From Cedecea davisae DSM 4568 (GTDB taxonomy: Bacteria > Pseudomonadota > Gammaproteobacteria > Enterobacterales > Enterobacteriaceae): DNA of 64,000 nt. The notes below the pieces were generated by a model that was not told where the DNA came from, did no database searches, and saw nothing but the letters and a program-made list of their open reading frames with translations. The first letter of the stretch is position 1, and every line of letters begins with the position of its first letter. A program made the position numbers and the translations under genes. Positions 26,657 through 36,359 of the stretch are shown piece by piece. The stretch covers positions 2,074,328 to 2,138,327 of the forward strand of contig NZ_KE161030.1 of assembly GCF_000412335.2 (NCBI RefSeq), given 5' to 3'.

Positions 26657-28693
26657 TTATACGTTCGGGAAAGTAATGTTGCTTCCCGGCGCTTCACGAT
26701 GCAGGTGAATAAAGTTCAGGTGGCGCTCGTACTGGTCGAGAATGTCGATGATCACCTGTTCTTTGCTGTAGTCCATCAAATCGTTGCCCTGGCTACCTTC
26801 CAGCAGGAAGGTTTCCAGCCGGTAATAGGTCGATTTACCGCTGCGTGCGCGGTAGGTAAAGCCCGGCACCGAATATTTCTGCGGCCAGATCTGGTAAACA
26901 AAGTTTTGCTCATCGCCCATATGGACCCGCAGTTCAAGATGCCCCAGCTTCTCATCCGGCAGCGGCGGCTCTATAGAAAGCTCGGCCTTCGCGCCGCGCA
27001 GTTCCAGTTCGTGAGAAACCTCTTCCATTGCCGGATAGCAGACGGTATCCATCATCTTCTGCGTATAGCGCGTGCCCGGGTAGTTCATCAGGCGTGACAG
27101 ACGCTTCTTCCAGCCGAGTCGATCCTGAGCCGTCATCATATAAGGTGCGGTATCGCGGCTGGCGCTGACGCGGCGGTAGTCCTCAATCTTCAGTGATTTA
27201 TACAGCCCGGCCATCACGAAGAAGATAACAAAGCTAAACGGCAGCCCCATAATCACCGTCATGTTTTGCAGCGCGGAAATACCGTTGGTCATCAGCATGC
27301 CCATGGTCAGCAGGCCAATGGCAATGGACCAGAAAATGCGCAGCCAGTTTGGCGCATCGCTGTTTATATCCTTCAGCTTCGAAGTAAAGTTTCCCAGCAC
27401 CAGCGCGCCGGAGTCCGCCGAGGTCACGTAGAACAGCAGGCCGGTGATGGTGGCAACCGAGGCGCTGAAGGTAAAGCCGGGATACTGAGCCAGCAGGCTA
27501 TAGAAACCGCGTTCCGGGTGGGCCATCGCTTCCTGAGCAAAGGTGCCGTCGCCGTGGATTATTTCGTACAGGGCGCTGTTGCCGAATACCGAAAGCCACA
27601 GCAGGGTGAAGGTGAACGGAATAATCAGCGTTCCGAGTACAAATTCGCGGATGGTACGCCCGCGTGAAATACGCGCCAGGAACAGGCCAACAAACGGCGA
27701 CCAGGCCACCCACCAGGCCCAGAAGAAAAGGGTCCAGTTGTTCATCCACTCCACCGGGCGGTCGAAGGCAAAGCTATTCAGCGTCATGCCCATGAATCGA
27801 TTGACGTAATCCCCGACGTTGAGCACCAGAGCGTTAAGCAGAAACTCGGTATTGCCCATAAACAGCACGAACAGGATCAGGCCAAGCGCCAGCGCCACGT
27901 TTAACTCGGAGAGGATTCGAATGCCTTTATCTACGCCAGACGTCACTGAAATGGTGGCGATAATCACCGAAAGCACGATTAATGCAGCCTTTGCGCCCAT
28001 GCTGTCCGGGATATCAAACAGCACATTCAGCCCATAGTTAAGCTGCACTACGCCGATGCCGAGCGTGGTCGCTATGCCGAAGATGGTGCCGATAACGGCG
28101 GCGATATCCACGGTGTGACCAATTGGGCCGTTAATCTTCTTGCCGAAAATGGGATATAGCGCCGAGCGAATCGTCAGCGGCAGGTTATAGCGGTAGCTGA
28201 AGTAGCCAAGCGCGATGCCCATCAGAGCATACATCGACCAGCCGGTGAGGCCGTAGTGGAACAGCGTCCAGACCATCGCCTGGCGGGCGGCCTCAATGGT
28301 TTGCCCCTGGCCTTCCGGGGGCTGCATATATTGCGTCACCGGCTCGGCAACCGAGAAGAACATCAGGTCGATGCCGATCCCGGCGGCAAACAACATTGCG
28401 GCCCAGCTAAGCACGCTGAATTCTGGCTTAGATTGCTCGGGGCCAAGCTTGATGGAACCGAAGCGTGAACAGGCAATAAATACCACAAATACAATATAAA
28501 GCGTGGCGGCCAGCAGGTAATACCAGCCGAAGCGGGAGGAGACCCAGTTCAGGGTGTGGCCAATCAGGTTTGCGGAGAGATCGCTGTAAAAAATGGTCAT
28601 CAGGGAAAATAACAAAATCAGCCCGGCGGAAGTGTAGAACACCACCGGGTTGATTTTGTCTTTTTCGCTTTCGGCAATAACGGGCTTCGTCAT
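26657..28693 (-). CDS. betT: High-affinity choline transporter BetT
   Basis: A 678-residue betaine/choline/carnitine (BCCT) transporter with 12 membrane segments, a glycine-rich AAGIGIDLMFFSVAEP stretch, the substrate Trp-box WTLFFWAWWVAWSPFVG, and a ~150-residue cytoplasmic C-terminal extension typical of osmosensing BetT. It imports choline with protons for conversion to glycine betaine by betA/betB. It is divergent from betIBA, as in E. coli, and shares the BetI operator. The ribosome site is GAGGTAA. Confidence 0.95.
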   Translation of the reverse strand: MTKPVIAESEKDKINPVVFYTSAGLILLFSLMTIFYSDLSANLIGHTLNWVSSRFGWYYLLAATLYIVFVVFIACSRFGSIKLGPEQSKPEFSVLSWAAMLFAAGIGIDLMFFSVAEPVTQYMQPPEGQGQTIEAARQAMVWTLFHYGLTGWSMYALMGIALGYFSYRYNLPLTIRSALYPIFGKKINGPIGHTVDIAAVIGTIFGIATTLGIGVVQLNYGLNVLFDIPDSMGAKAALIVLSVIIATISVTSGVDKGIRILSELNVALALGLILFVLFMGNTEFLLNALVLNVGDYVNRFMGMTLNSFAFDRPVEWMNNWTLFFWAWWVAWSPFVGLFLARISRGRTIREFVLGTLIIPFTFTLLWLSVFGNSALYEIIHGDGTFAQEAMAHPERGFYSLLAQYPGFTFSASVATITGLLFYVTSADSGALVLGNFTSKLKDINSDAPNWLRIFWSIAIGLLTMGMLMTNGISALQNMTVIMGLPFSFVIFFVMAGLYKSLKIEDYRRVSASRDTAPYMMTAQDRLGWKKRLSRLMNYPGTRYTQKMMDTVCYPAMEEVSHELELRGAKAELSIEPPLPDEKLGHLELRVHMGDEQNFVYQIWPQKYSVPGFTYRARSGKSTYYRLETFLLEGSQGNDLMDYSKEQVIIDILDQYERHLNFIHLHREAPGSNITFPNV

Positions 28694-28918
28694 CGATTAC
28701 CTCTGGTTAAGTAACGGTGACTACTCTAATGAGCAGTTAAGTTTTTCTTGTGGATTCATGCGAGGTGGATTTTTAACAAATCCATAATGAATGTTGGGTC
28801 TCTAAAAGGCCTTTATTATTATCCCATTGAAATAAATCAAATTAAATCCTCTTTTTTCTTGTCGTTGATGCGAATGATTCGCTGTTTTCCTACCGTAACG
28901 TAACAATTAATACACATT

Positions 28919-28942
28919 TTATATTGAACGTTCAATCAATAA
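28919..28942. promoter_or_regulatory. BetI operator between betT and betI
   Basis: ATTGAACGTTCAAT is a perfect 14-base palindrome at 28923-28936 inside TTATATTGAACG...AATCAATAA, nearly identical to the known E. coli BetI-binding site. BetI bound here represses both divergent units, and choline relieves it. The wider betT-betI gap contains no gene. Confidence 0.85.
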
Positions 28943-28984
28943 AAGTTTAAATAGATAACCATAATTGATGGATGGAGCGGAGCC

Positions 28985-29578
28985 ATGCCGAAAAAAGGTA
29001 TGCAACCGATACGGCGGCGTCAGCTGATTGACGCCACTCTGAATGCAATAAATGAAGTGGGAATGCACGACGCGACGGTTGCCCAGATTGCCAGGCGCGC
29101 CGGAGTATCCACCGGCATCATCAGCCACTATTTTCAGGATAAGAACGGCCTGCTGGAAGCCACCATGCGCGACGTGACCAGGCAACTACGAGACGCGGTG
29201 GTCGGCAGGTTAAAGGCTCTGCCCGGTGCACCAGCGGCAAGGCGGTTGTGTGCGATTGTTGACGGTAACTTTGATGAGACCCAGACGCACAGCGCGGCGA
29301 TGAAGGCGTGGCTGGCTTTTTGGGCCAGCAGCATGCACCAGCCGATGCTCTACCGGCTACAGCAGGTCAGCAGCCGCCGTCTGCTATCCACCTTAACCGC
29401 AGAGTTCCGTCGCGAACTGCCTCAGCAAGAAGCGAGGCTTGCCGGTTACGGGCTGGCGGCGTTGATAGACGGCCTGTGGCTGCGGGCTGCACTAAGCGGC
29501 AAGCCGTTCGATCGTAAAGCGGCGAGCGTGCTGACAACGCAATTTATCGACCAGCATCTTGCTACGGTCAAAATGTAA
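28985..29578 (+). CDS. betI: Choline-responsive TetR repressor BetI
   Basis: A 197-residue TetR-type repressor. The N-terminal helix-turn-helix ([31 protein letters not shown]) and the BetI start [19 protein letters not shown] are clear. It blocks betT and betIBA until choline is present. It is the first gene of betIBA, 17 bases before betB, with the operator 43 bases before its ATG. The ribosome site GGAG is well placed. Confidence 0.95.
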   Translation: MPKKGMQPIRRRQLIDATLNAINEVGMHDATVAQIARRAGVSTGIISHYFQDKNGLLEATMRDVTRQLRDAVVGRLKALPGAPAARRLCAIVDGNFDETQTHSAAMKAWLAFWASSMHQPMLYRLQQVSSRRLLSTLTAEFRRELPQQEARLAGYGLAALIDGLWLRAALSGKPFDRKAASVLTTQFIDQHLATVKM

Positions 29579-29595
29579 TTTAGTGAGGAGAAAAC

Positions 29596-31068
29596 ATGTC
29601 CCGATTCGGTGAACAACAGCTCTATATCGACGGTGGTTACGTTGCCGCTTTAAGCGGTGAGACTTTCGAAACCATCAACCCGGCGAATGGTGAAGTGTTG
29701 GCGGTCGTGCAGGCCGCCGGTCGGGAAGATGTTGATCGTGCCGTTGCCTCGGCTAAAAAAGGGCAAAAAGAGTGGGCGGCAAAAACGCCGATGGAACGTT
29801 CCCGCGTGCTGCGCCGCGCGGTGGAAATCTTGCGCGAACGCAATGACGAACTCGCGGAACTGGAAACGCTGGACACGGGCAAAGCGTTTAGCGAAACCGC
29901 CAGCGTGGACATAGTAACTGGCGCGGACGTGCTGGAGTATTACGCGGGGCTAACCACCACGCTCGAAGGGCAGCAGATCCCGCTGCGAGACAGTTCGTTT
30001 GTCTACACCCGCCGCGAACCGCTGGGCGTGGTTGCAGGGATTGGCGCGTGGAACTACCCGATTCAGATTGCCCTGTGGAAGTCCGCTCCGGCCCTGGCCG
30101 CGGGTAATGCGATGATTTTTAAACCGAGCGAAGTGACTCCGCTTACCGCGCTGAAGCTGGCGGAAATCTACACCGAGGCGGGCCTGCCGGATGGCGTATT
30201 CAACGTGTTGCCGGGTGTTGGCGCTCAAACGGGGCAATTGCTGACCGAGCACCCGGGGATTGCCAAAGTGTCGTTCACCGGCGGCGTAGCCAGCGGCAAA
30301 AAAGTGATGGCCAACGCGGCGGGCTCCACGCTGAAGCAGGTCACCATGGAGCTTGGCGGTAAATCTCCGCTGGTTATTTTCGACGATGCCGACCTCAACA
30401 TGGCGGCGGATATCGCGATGATGGCCAACTTCTACAGTTCCGGCCAGGTCTGTACCAATGGAACCAGAGTTTTTGTTCCTGCCGCGCTTAAAGCCGAGTT
30501 TGAACAGAAAATTATCCAGCGTGTAGGCCGTATCCGCGCTGGAGACCTGATGGATCCCCAGACCAATTTTGGCCCGCTGGTCAGCTTCCCACACCGTGAA
30601 AACGTGCTGCGCTACATCGAGTCTGGCCGTGAAGAGGGCGCTACGCTGCTGTGCGGCGGCGACAGGCTGCGTGGTGAAGGGTTCGATAACGGAGCCTGGG
30701 TCGCGCCTACCGTGTTTACCGACTGCCGTGACGAGATGAAAATCGTGCGCGAAGAGATCTTCGGCCCGGTCATGGCAATTCTTAGCTACGAGTCGGAAGA
30801 CGAAGTTATCCGCCGTGCCAATGATACAGATTACGGCCTGGCGGCGGGCGTGGTGACTAACGACCTGACTCGTGCTCACCGCGTTATTCATCAGCTTGAA
30901 GCGGGTATTTGCTGGATCAACACCTGGGGTGAGTCTGCCGCAGAAATGCCGGTTGGGGGCTATAAGCACTCCGGTATCGGTCGCGAAAATGGCCTGATGA
31001 CCCTGCAAAGCTATACGCAAGTTAAGTCAATCCAACTGGAGATGGGCTCTTATCAATCTGTCTTTTAA
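29596..31068 (+). CDS. betB: Betaine aldehyde dehydrogenase BetB
   Basis: A 490-residue NAD(P)-dependent aldehyde dehydrogenase. The glutamate in [11 protein letters not shown] and the catalytic cysteine in [12 protein letters not shown] are intact, and the cofactor motif [11 protein letters not shown] is present. It oxidises betaine aldehyde to the osmoprotectant glycine betaine, after BetA. It is the second gene of betIBA, with a GAGGAG ribosome site, 19 bases before betA. Confidence 0.96.
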   Translation: MSRFGEQQLYIDGGYVAALSGETFETINPANGEVLAVVQAAGREDVDRAVASAKKGQKEWAAKTPMERSRVLRRAVEILRERNDELAELETLDTGKAFSETASVDIVTGADVLEYYAGLTTTLEGQQIPLRDSSFVYTRREPLGVVAGIGAWNYPIQIALWKSAPALAAGNAMIFKPSEVTPLTALKLAEIYTEAGLPDGVFNVLPGVGAQTGQLLTEHPGIAKVSFTGGVASGKKVMANAAGSTLKQVTMELGGKSPLVIFDDADLNMAADIAMMANFYSSGQVCTNGTRVFVPAALKAEFEQKIIQRVGRIRAGDLMDPQTNFGPLVSFPHRENVLRYIESGREEGATLLCGGDRLRGEGFDNGAWVAPTVFTDCRDEMKIVREEIFGPVMAILSYESEDEVIRRANDTDYGLAAGVVTNDLTRAHRVIHQLEAGICWINTWGESAAEMPVGGYKHSGIGRENGLMTLQSYTQVKSIQLEMGSYQSVF

Positions 31069-31087
31069 CCCCACCTGAGGAGGATGA

Positions 31088-32773
31088 ATGGAATTTGATT
31101 ACATCATTATTGGAGCCGGTTCCGCAGGTAATGTTTTAGCTGCACGTTTAACCGAAGATCCGCAGACGACAGTTCTGCTGCTGGAGGCCGGTGGCCCGGA
31201 CTACCGCTTTGATTTTCGTACCCAAATGCCGGCGGCGCTGGCCTTCCCGCTTCAGGGGAAGCGTTATAACTGGGCCTATGAAACCGAGCCTGAACCCTTT
31301 ATGAACAACCGCCGCATGGAGTGCGGGCGTGGTAAAGGTTTGGGAGGCTCCTCGCTGATTAACGGCATGTGCTACATCCGCGGTAATGCGATGGATCTCG
31401 ACAACTGGGCAACATTGCCAGGTCTTGAAAACTGGAGCTATCTTGACTGTCTGCCGTATTACCGCAAGGCGGAAACCCGCGATATCGGGCCGAACGATTA
31501 CCACGGCGGTGAAGGCCCCGTTTCGGTTACCACACCAAAGCAGGGAAATAACCCGCTGTTCCACGCTATGATAGAGGCGGGCGTTGAGGCTGGTTATCCG
31601 CGAACCGATGACCTGAACGGCTATCAGCAGGAAGGTTTCGGCCCTATGGACCGCACGGTAACGCCGAAGGGCCGCCGCGCCAGTACCGCGCGTGGTTATC
31701 TTGACGTAGCGAAAAAGCGCGACAATTTGACTATCGTGACCCACGCGACGACCGACCGTATTCTGTTTGACGGTCTGCGTGCGGTTGGCGTTGAATATCT
31801 GGCCGGTGAGAGCACTATCCACTCGGTTGCAAAAGCGCGTAAAGAGGTATTGTTGAGCGCGGGCGCTATTGCGTCCCCACAAATTTTGCAGCGTTCCGGC
31901 GTGGGTAATGCCGAATTGCTGGCAAGTATGGAGATCCCGGTGGTTCACGATCTACCCGGCGTGGGGGAGAACCTTCAGGATCACCTGGAAATGTATTTGC
32001 AGTATGAATGTAAAGAGCCCGTATCGTTATACCCGGCGCTGCAATGGTATAACCAGCCGCAGATAGGTGCGGAATGGCTGTTTAAAGGCACCGGTGTGGG
32101 GGCCAGTAATCAGTTCGAAGCTGGCGGATTTATTCGCAGCCGCGAAGAGTTTAGCTGGCCGAATATTCAGTATCATTTCCTGCCGGTGGCGATTAACTAC
32201 AACGGTTCCAATGCGGTGAAAGAGCACGGTTTTCAGTGTCACGTTGGTTCTATGCGTTCGCCAAGCCGCGGGCGCGTACAGCTTAAATCCAGAGATCCGC
32301 ACCAGCATCCGAGCATTCTGTTTAATTATATGGCTCACGAGCAGGACTGGCAGGAATTCCGGGACGCGATTCGCATCACGCGTGAAATTATGGCCCAGCC
32401 CGCGCTGGATAAATATCGTGGCCGCGAAATCAGCCCTGGTCTGGATTGCCAGAGCGACGAGCAGTTGGACGAGTTTGTGCGTAACCATGCCGAAACCGCT
32501 TTCCACCCGTGCGGCAGTTGCAAAATGGGCCACGACGACATGGCGGTAGTTGACGAAGAAGGGCGCGTACACGGCTTGCAGGGGCTGAGGGTGGTGGATG
32601 CTTCCATCATGCCGCAAATTATTACCGGCAACCTGAATGCGACAACCATTATGATTGGCGAGAAAATTGCCGATGTCATACGCGGCAAAGCCCCGCTCCC
32701 GCGCAGCAGCGCCAGCTACTATAAAGCAGAAGGTGCACCGGTAAGAAACGAACCGGCCCGCAAAATTCAGTAA
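31088..32773 (+). CDS. betA: Choline dehydrogenase BetA
   Basis: A 561-residue GMC-family flavoenzyme. The N-terminal FAD motif [17 protein letters not shown] and the GMC signatures [20 protein letters not shown] and [15 protein letters not shown] are present; the active-site His region is [10 protein letters not shown]. It oxidises choline to betaine aldehyde at the membrane. It is the last gene of betIBA, followed six bases later by a strong terminator. Confidence 0.96.
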   Translation: MEFDYIIIGAGSAGNVLAARLTEDPQTTVLLLEAGGPDYRFDFRTQMPAALAFPLQGKRYNWAYETEPEPFMNNRRMECGRGKGLGGSSLINGMCYIRGNAMDLDNWATLPGLENWSYLDCLPYYRKAETRDIGPNDYHGGEGPVSVTTPKQGNNPLFHAMIEAGVEAGYPRTDDLNGYQQEGFGPMDRTVTPKGRRASTARGYLDVAKKRDNLTIVTHATTDRILFDGLRAVGVEYLAGESTIHSVAKARKEVLLSAGAIASPQILQRSGVGNAELLASMEIPVVHDLPGVGENLQDHLEMYLQYECKEPVSLYPALQWYNQPQIGAEWLFKGTGVGASNQFEAGGFIRSREEFSWPNIQYHFLPVAINYNGSNAVKEHGFQCHVGSMRSPSRGRVQLKSRDPHQHPSILFNYMAHEQDWQEFRDAIRITREIMAQPALDKYRGREISPGLDCQSDEQLDEFVRNHAETAFHPCGSCKMGHDDMAVVDEEGRVHGLQGLRVVDASIMPQIITGNLNATTIMIGEKIADVIRGKAPLPRSSASYYKAEGAPVRNEPARKIQ

Positions 32774-32778
32774 CCATT

Positions 32779-32801
32779 AAAGGCCAGCTTTGCTGGCCTT
32801 T
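32779..32801 (+). terminator. Terminator of betIBA
   Basis: A perfect 10-bp stem AAAGGCCAGC/GCTGGCCTTT with a 3-base TTT loop, followed by CTTCTCT. It lies directly after betA. Confidence 0.88.
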
Positions 32802-32875
32802 CTTCTCTGTGCCGCTTGCTTCACTCGTTCAATAAGCAGTAAAACTACTGTTCAACAACAAGATGGAGAGTCACC

Positions 32876-33106
32876 GTGCCGCATATCGAAATCAAATGTT
32901 TTCCCCGTGAGCTGAGCGAAGAGCAGAAGCAGGCCATTGCCAGCGAAATGTGTGATGTGCTGAAAAAGCATTTTGGCTCCAAGGACGAGTCGCTGTCCGT
33001 GGCGCTAAAAATGATTGAGCAGGCGCGCTGGAAAGAGGAGGTCTGGGACACGCAGCTTGCCCCTGAAATGGATTCTCTATTGAAAAAACCGGGTTATAGC
33101 CTGTAG
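32876..33106 (+). CDS. pptA: 4-oxalocrotonate tautomerase family protein PptA
   Basis: A 76-residue tautomerase. The predicted N-terminus is M-PHIEIKCFPREL, so proline becomes the catalytic first residue after Met removal. Ending in KKPGYSL, it matches E. coli PptA (YdcE). It uses a GTG start with GGAG upstream. It should be a small cytoplasmic keto-enol tautomerase of uncertain natural substrate. A GC-rich hairpin follows the gene. Confidence 0.9.
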   Translation: MPHIEIKCFPRELSEEQKQAIASEMCDVLKKHFGSKDESLSVALKMIEQARWKEEVWDTQLAPEMDSLLKKPGYSL

Positions 33107-33121
33107 TTTTTATCGTGACTG

Positions 33122-33138
33122 GCCCCTGCAACGGGGGC
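33122..33138 (+). terminator. Terminator after pptA
   Basis: GCCCC and GGGGC form a short stem with a 7-base loop, followed by TTATAT. It separates pptA from the effector-like operon. Confidence 0.5.
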
Positions 33139-33271
33139 TTATATCTATATTATTCATAGTAAAACATCGTTTTATGCAAGAAAACCAGCCCCTAACCTTT
33201 AACATTCATCCCGGTTCGTTATCTCGTATTACACACGCAATGTGAATTGCTAAGATTAAATGGGGATTGAA

Positions 33272-34408
33272 ATGAATAATATATCTCTTGGTATAAAAGC
33301 TTATTTATTCAGGAATGTTACATCAGCTGTTATGCTGGCGGAGAACAGAAGATCGCCCGGAAATATTCGTTTTGCAGAAAAGCTGCTCTGTGCAAGACAA
33401 TCTTCATCTCGATTCAATAGAGATAAAATCATTGAGTTTATGGGAAGGAAGGTAAGTAAAGGTGAAAAATATGATGTACTTTACAAGGTTATTTTGGATT
33501 TAAAGAAAATCCAGATTCCAGAAAAAAACATCCCTGGCGATCGTGATATTTTGAAGACACGACTAACAGAATTACAGCAACAGTTGCTACCCAGTGCCCG
33601 TCGCAATTTTGGTCGATATTTCCTGGCAAGCCCGGCGCAAAGCGATAAGGTGCCGGATGAATGCAGGATTAACCGTTTTGAAGACATCGGGGCAGATGTT
33701 TTTACTCGTGTTGGCAATAATCTCAATGCAAACAGAGTCGTGGTTAATGAAAATAATCTCGCCATTGCCAGTCAATACCCATTAAAACATCAAATTGAAA
33801 ACCATTTAAAGATGCTGGTTGATAACCGCACGCCTGTGATGGCTGTTCTGGCATCACGTCAGGAAATCGATGATAGCAGCAATCAAATGCCGGACTATTT
33901 CACCACGTCGAATAGATATCCTTGCGGGGTAAATACGCAATCCACATTAATGAAGACAGAATTATTAGGCGATGGCGTCGAAGCAAATGTTTATCGCCTG
34001 GATATCCACGGTTATGATAAGAGCATCTCAACCCATGTTTTGCATGTGCACAATTGGCCAGATAAAACGGCTTTAAGTTCGAGGTTAACTAAAAAGCTCG
34101 CCCGGACAATTAATAAATGGACCGATAATGGGGTTGCAAAACTTAAAGAACAAGGCAGTCTCGCGGCTAACGACCCGGATAAAATGTTACCGGTTGTGCA
34201 TTGTCGGGCCGGAGTAGGCCGCACCGGGCAGATTATTGCCGCAATGGCGATGGATAAACAGGATAAACAAATTAGTCTTGAGAAAATCGTCACCGATATG
34301 CGCAACACCCGCAGTGGTTTTATGGTCCAGAAAGATCGGCAACTTGACGTTTTGGTTGAGATTGCTGAACAACAGGGGCGACCTCTTATTGAAAACAAAG
34401 GTGCTTAA
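33272..34408 (+). CDS. Putative effector protein tyrosine phosphatase (YopH/SptP-like)
   Basis: A 378-residue protein with no signal peptide. The N-terminal ~125 residues are a basic helical region of unknown fold, as in chaperone-bound or GAP-bearing effectors. The C-terminal ~250 residues form a classical tyrosine phosphatase: NRV near residue 155 and SQYPL, the general-acid WPD loop (W262, D264), the P-loop VHCRAGVGRTG (nucleophile C311, R317) and a Q-loop QKDRQ (Q353, Q357). All catalytic residues are present. Such domains occur in YopH, SptP and HopAO1, which dephosphorylate host proteins. Start M at 33272 follows GGGGA. It is the first of three coupled genes, two bases before the amidase. 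Delivery by a type III system is inference. Confidence 0.82.
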   Translation: MNNISLGIKAYLFRNVTSAVMLAENRRSPGNIRFAEKLLCARQSSSRFNRDKIIEFMGRKVSKGEKYDVLYKVILDLKKIQIPEKNIPGDRDILKTRLTELQQQLLPSARRNFGRYFLASPAQSDKVPDECRINRFEDIGADVFTRVGNNLNANRVVVNENNLAIASQYPLKHQIENHLKMLVDNRTPVMAVLASRQEIDDSSNQMPDYFTTSNRYPCGVNTQSTLMKTELLGDGVEANVYRLDIHGYDKSISTHVLHVHNWPDKTALSSRLTKKLARTINKWTDNGVAKLKEQGSLAANDPDKMLPVVHCRAGVGRTGQIIAAMAMDKQDKQISLEKIVTDMRNTRSGFMVQKDRQLDVLVEIAEQQGRPLIENKGA

Positions 34409-34410
34409 AC

Positions 34411-35340
34411 ATGCCGATAGATAAAATAGCTGCCGGTGTCGTTCCCGGTATGCAAAAGGGTCCAGGCGTTCCGGATGACAAACAGAGCACCGGAGAGACA
34501 AAATCCTCACTGAGCCAGTTAAAACATGCCGGGCAGGCTGGCCCGGAAATGAAGTTTAACCCGCCAGTACCGGTCAAAATTGACTATAACGCATACCGTT
34601 CCGTCAAAAGTTACAATCCCAGAGTTCGTTTTCTGGTTATGCACTACACGGCGCAGAATTTCGCTGACTCAGTAACCTCGCTAACCGGGAATAGCGTAAG
34701 TGCCCATTATCTGATACCCGATCCTACGGACAAAACCTATCTTGCCGCAGGTTTCAACGATATGCGCATCTTTAACCTTGTTGATGAAAAAGAACGGGCC
34801 TGGCATGCGGGCGTCAGCAACTGGGCCGGACGGAGCAATATTAATGACACCTCGATAGGTATTGAAATTGTTAATCTTGCCTCGGATGATGGCCATGGTA
34901 ATCTGAATTTCCCTCCCTTTAATGAACAGCAAATAGAAGCTGTCAGGCAACTCAGCCTGAATATCCTCCAGCGCTACCCGGATATTTCACCGAATAATAT
35001 TGTCGGGCATTCAGATATTGCCCCCGGCCGTAAAAGTGATCCCGGCGCGGCATTCCCCTGGCAACAACTTAGTGAGGCAGGCGTAGGGGCATGGTATCAG
35101 CAAGATATTAAAGATAGTTATCTTCGCCAGTTTACCGCTCAAATGCCGGCGGAGAGTGAAGTAATAGAAAAACTTGCCGCCTACGGTTATGACGTATCCG
35201 GTGCCGGTACAGATGAAGGGAAAAAGTTATTGTTTCAGGCCTTCCAGCTCCATTTCCGCCAGAGTGATTACGCTGGCGAAATAGATCCTGAAACGGCGGC
35301 AATAATTTATGCGCTGGTGGATAAATACACTGGCCGATAA
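34411..35340 (+). CDS. Effector-like N-acetylmuramoyl-L-alanine amidase (Amidase_2/PGRP)
   Basis: A 309-residue zinc amidase of the AmpD/AmiD type without signal peptide or lipobox. Zinc ligands fit H78 (VMHYTAQNF), H200 (IVGHSDIAPG) and D210, with K208 and E152 as catalytic partners; the H-x9-D spacing equals that of AmpD. A C-terminal ~70-residue helical region (YGYDVSGAGTDEG...QLHFRQ) matches the AmiD peptidoglycan-binding tail. In place of AmiD's lipoprotein signal stands a ~55-residue Gly/Pro/Ser-rich leader like those of injected effectors. It lies between a tyrosine phosphatase and a kinase gene. It may degrade muropeptides inside a host cell or in rival bacteria; both are inference. 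Confidence 0.8.
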   Translation: MPIDKIAAGVVPGMQKGPGVPDDKQSTGETKSSLSQLKHAGQAGPEMKFNPPVPVKIDYNAYRSVKSYNPRVRFLVMHYTAQNFADSVTSLTGNSVSAHYLIPDPTDKTYLAAGFNDMRIFNLVDEKERAWHAGVSNWAGRSNINDTSIGIEIVNLASDDGHGNLNFPPFNEQQIEAVRQLSLNILQRYPDISPNNIVGHSDIAPGRKSDPGAAFPWQQLSEAGVGAWYQQDIKDSYLRQFTAQMPAESEVIEKLAAYGYDVSGAGTDEGKKLLFQAFQLHFRQSDYAGEIDPETAAIIYALVDKYTGR

Positions 35341-35370
35341 TAATGCGTCATGATAGAAAAGGAGCGACAC

Positions 35371-36288
35371 ATGCCTTATTCAGCCTTGCTGCCGGGAACG
35401 ACAACGGGACAAGCGGCAGTTTGTCAGCAACAAAATGATATAGCTCAGAGCGGTAGTACCTCACAAGTTAAAAGAACATCTGACGAACACATGTCTGAGG
35501 CTGGCCTGAACTGTTCTTTCACTCCTAAAATCAATAGATTGAGCAACGTGCCGGAAGAGTTTAAGGGTACGGCTCCACGCTCTCCTTCGCCGATGAAACA
35601 AGCGATAATACATAAGCAGTCTTTTGCCGATGAGCATGGGGTTGATAACAAACCTTGCACAGGAAAAAGAAAATCTGTGACAGGCGAACCTGATGTTACG
35701 GCAGTGACTTCTAAAAAAGCTCATTTTGAGCCCGCTCATCCCAAACAAGAATCAACACTCAATTTTGGGGATCTTATCGGTAGCGGTGAAATAGGATATG
35801 TTTATATAGATGCCGACGATGAAGAGTATTTAATCAAACGTTATCATAATGAAACTATGGATGATGTGCCAGAAATAGCAAGGCATGAAACGGCTATGTT
35901 TAAACTCTATTACGGTGAGGACTCGGCATCACTGCTGATAGATGAGCATGGAGATCATTACATAAGGATGCTCCGTGTGCCGGGGAAAGCGTTGGATTCT
36001 TTGCCTACTGGCTCTTTACCGTATGATGCAGAGCAAAGGTTTTTTGATATGATCAACAGGCTTGATAGCCTTGGAATAACGCATGACGATCTTCATCTCG
36101 AAAATATTTTGTGGGATGACGCTTCACAATCTTTTTTCCCCATTGATATAAACAATGGCAAGCATTACTTTTTTGATGCCAGCGCCGAAAGTAAAGCACA
36201 GTTTAATGCTATGAGTGAGGATGATTTCAATAAGATCCTGGAAGAAATAAAAAACCACAAAACCTCTATTGCAGATGTTATCACCTGA
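35371..36288 (+). CDS. Effector-like protein kinase (OspG/NleH-like reduced kinase)
   Basis: A 305-residue protein: a ~130-residue disordered Ser/Thr/Lys/Pro-rich N-terminus, then a compact kinase domain. Motifs are the glycine loop IGSGEIGYVY (residues 136-145), K156 in YLIKRYH, helix-C E173, the catalytic loop THDDLHLENIL (D240, N245) and a DFG-position DIN (D259). The domain stops soon after the metal aspartate, so most of the C-lobe is missing, as in the type III effector kinases OspG and NleH. No signal peptide. The ATG at 35371 has AAGGAG seven bases before it. It ends a three-gene unit with a phosphatase and an amidase. Assignment to OspG/NleH is from motif pattern and size. Confidence 0.78.
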   Translation: MPYSALLPGTTTGQAAVCQQQNDIAQSGSTSQVKRTSDEHMSEAGLNCSFTPKINRLSNVPEEFKGTAPRSPSPMKQAIIHKQSFADEHGVDNKPCTGKRKSVTGEPDVTAVTSKKAHFEPAHPKQESTLNFGDLIGSGEIGYVYIDADDEEYLIKRYHNETMDDVPEIARHETAMFKLYYGEDSASLLIDEHGDHYIRMLRVPGKALDSLPTGSLPYDAEQRFFDMINRLDSLGITHDDLHLENILWDDASQSFFPIDINNGKHYFFDASAESKAQFNAMSEDDFNKILEEIKNHKTSIADVIT

Positions 36289-36316
36289 TAATAGAGGCGG
36301 AATAAACGTGCCTGGA

Positions 36317-36359
36317 GAAGGCTTTAATCTCATTCATATCTTGCGATGTTAAAGCCTTC
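36317..36359 (+). terminator. Inverted repeat ending the effector-like operon
   Basis: GAAGGCTTTAA and TTAAAGCCTTC form a perfect 11-bp repeat with a 21-base loop, 28 bases after the kinase stop, followed by TTCTTC. The right arm lies in the last codons of the convergent P-loop kinase gene. Confidence 0.5.

Noticed and set aside
29950-31020. 356-codon minus-strand frame opposite betB
   Set aside because: Antisense shadow of an intact aldehyde dehydrogenase gene; no motif seen.
33181-33271. hrp-box or similar alternative-sigma promoter before the effector operon
   Set aside because: No GGAACC...CCAC pair is present; only a motif shared with one other locus was seen.
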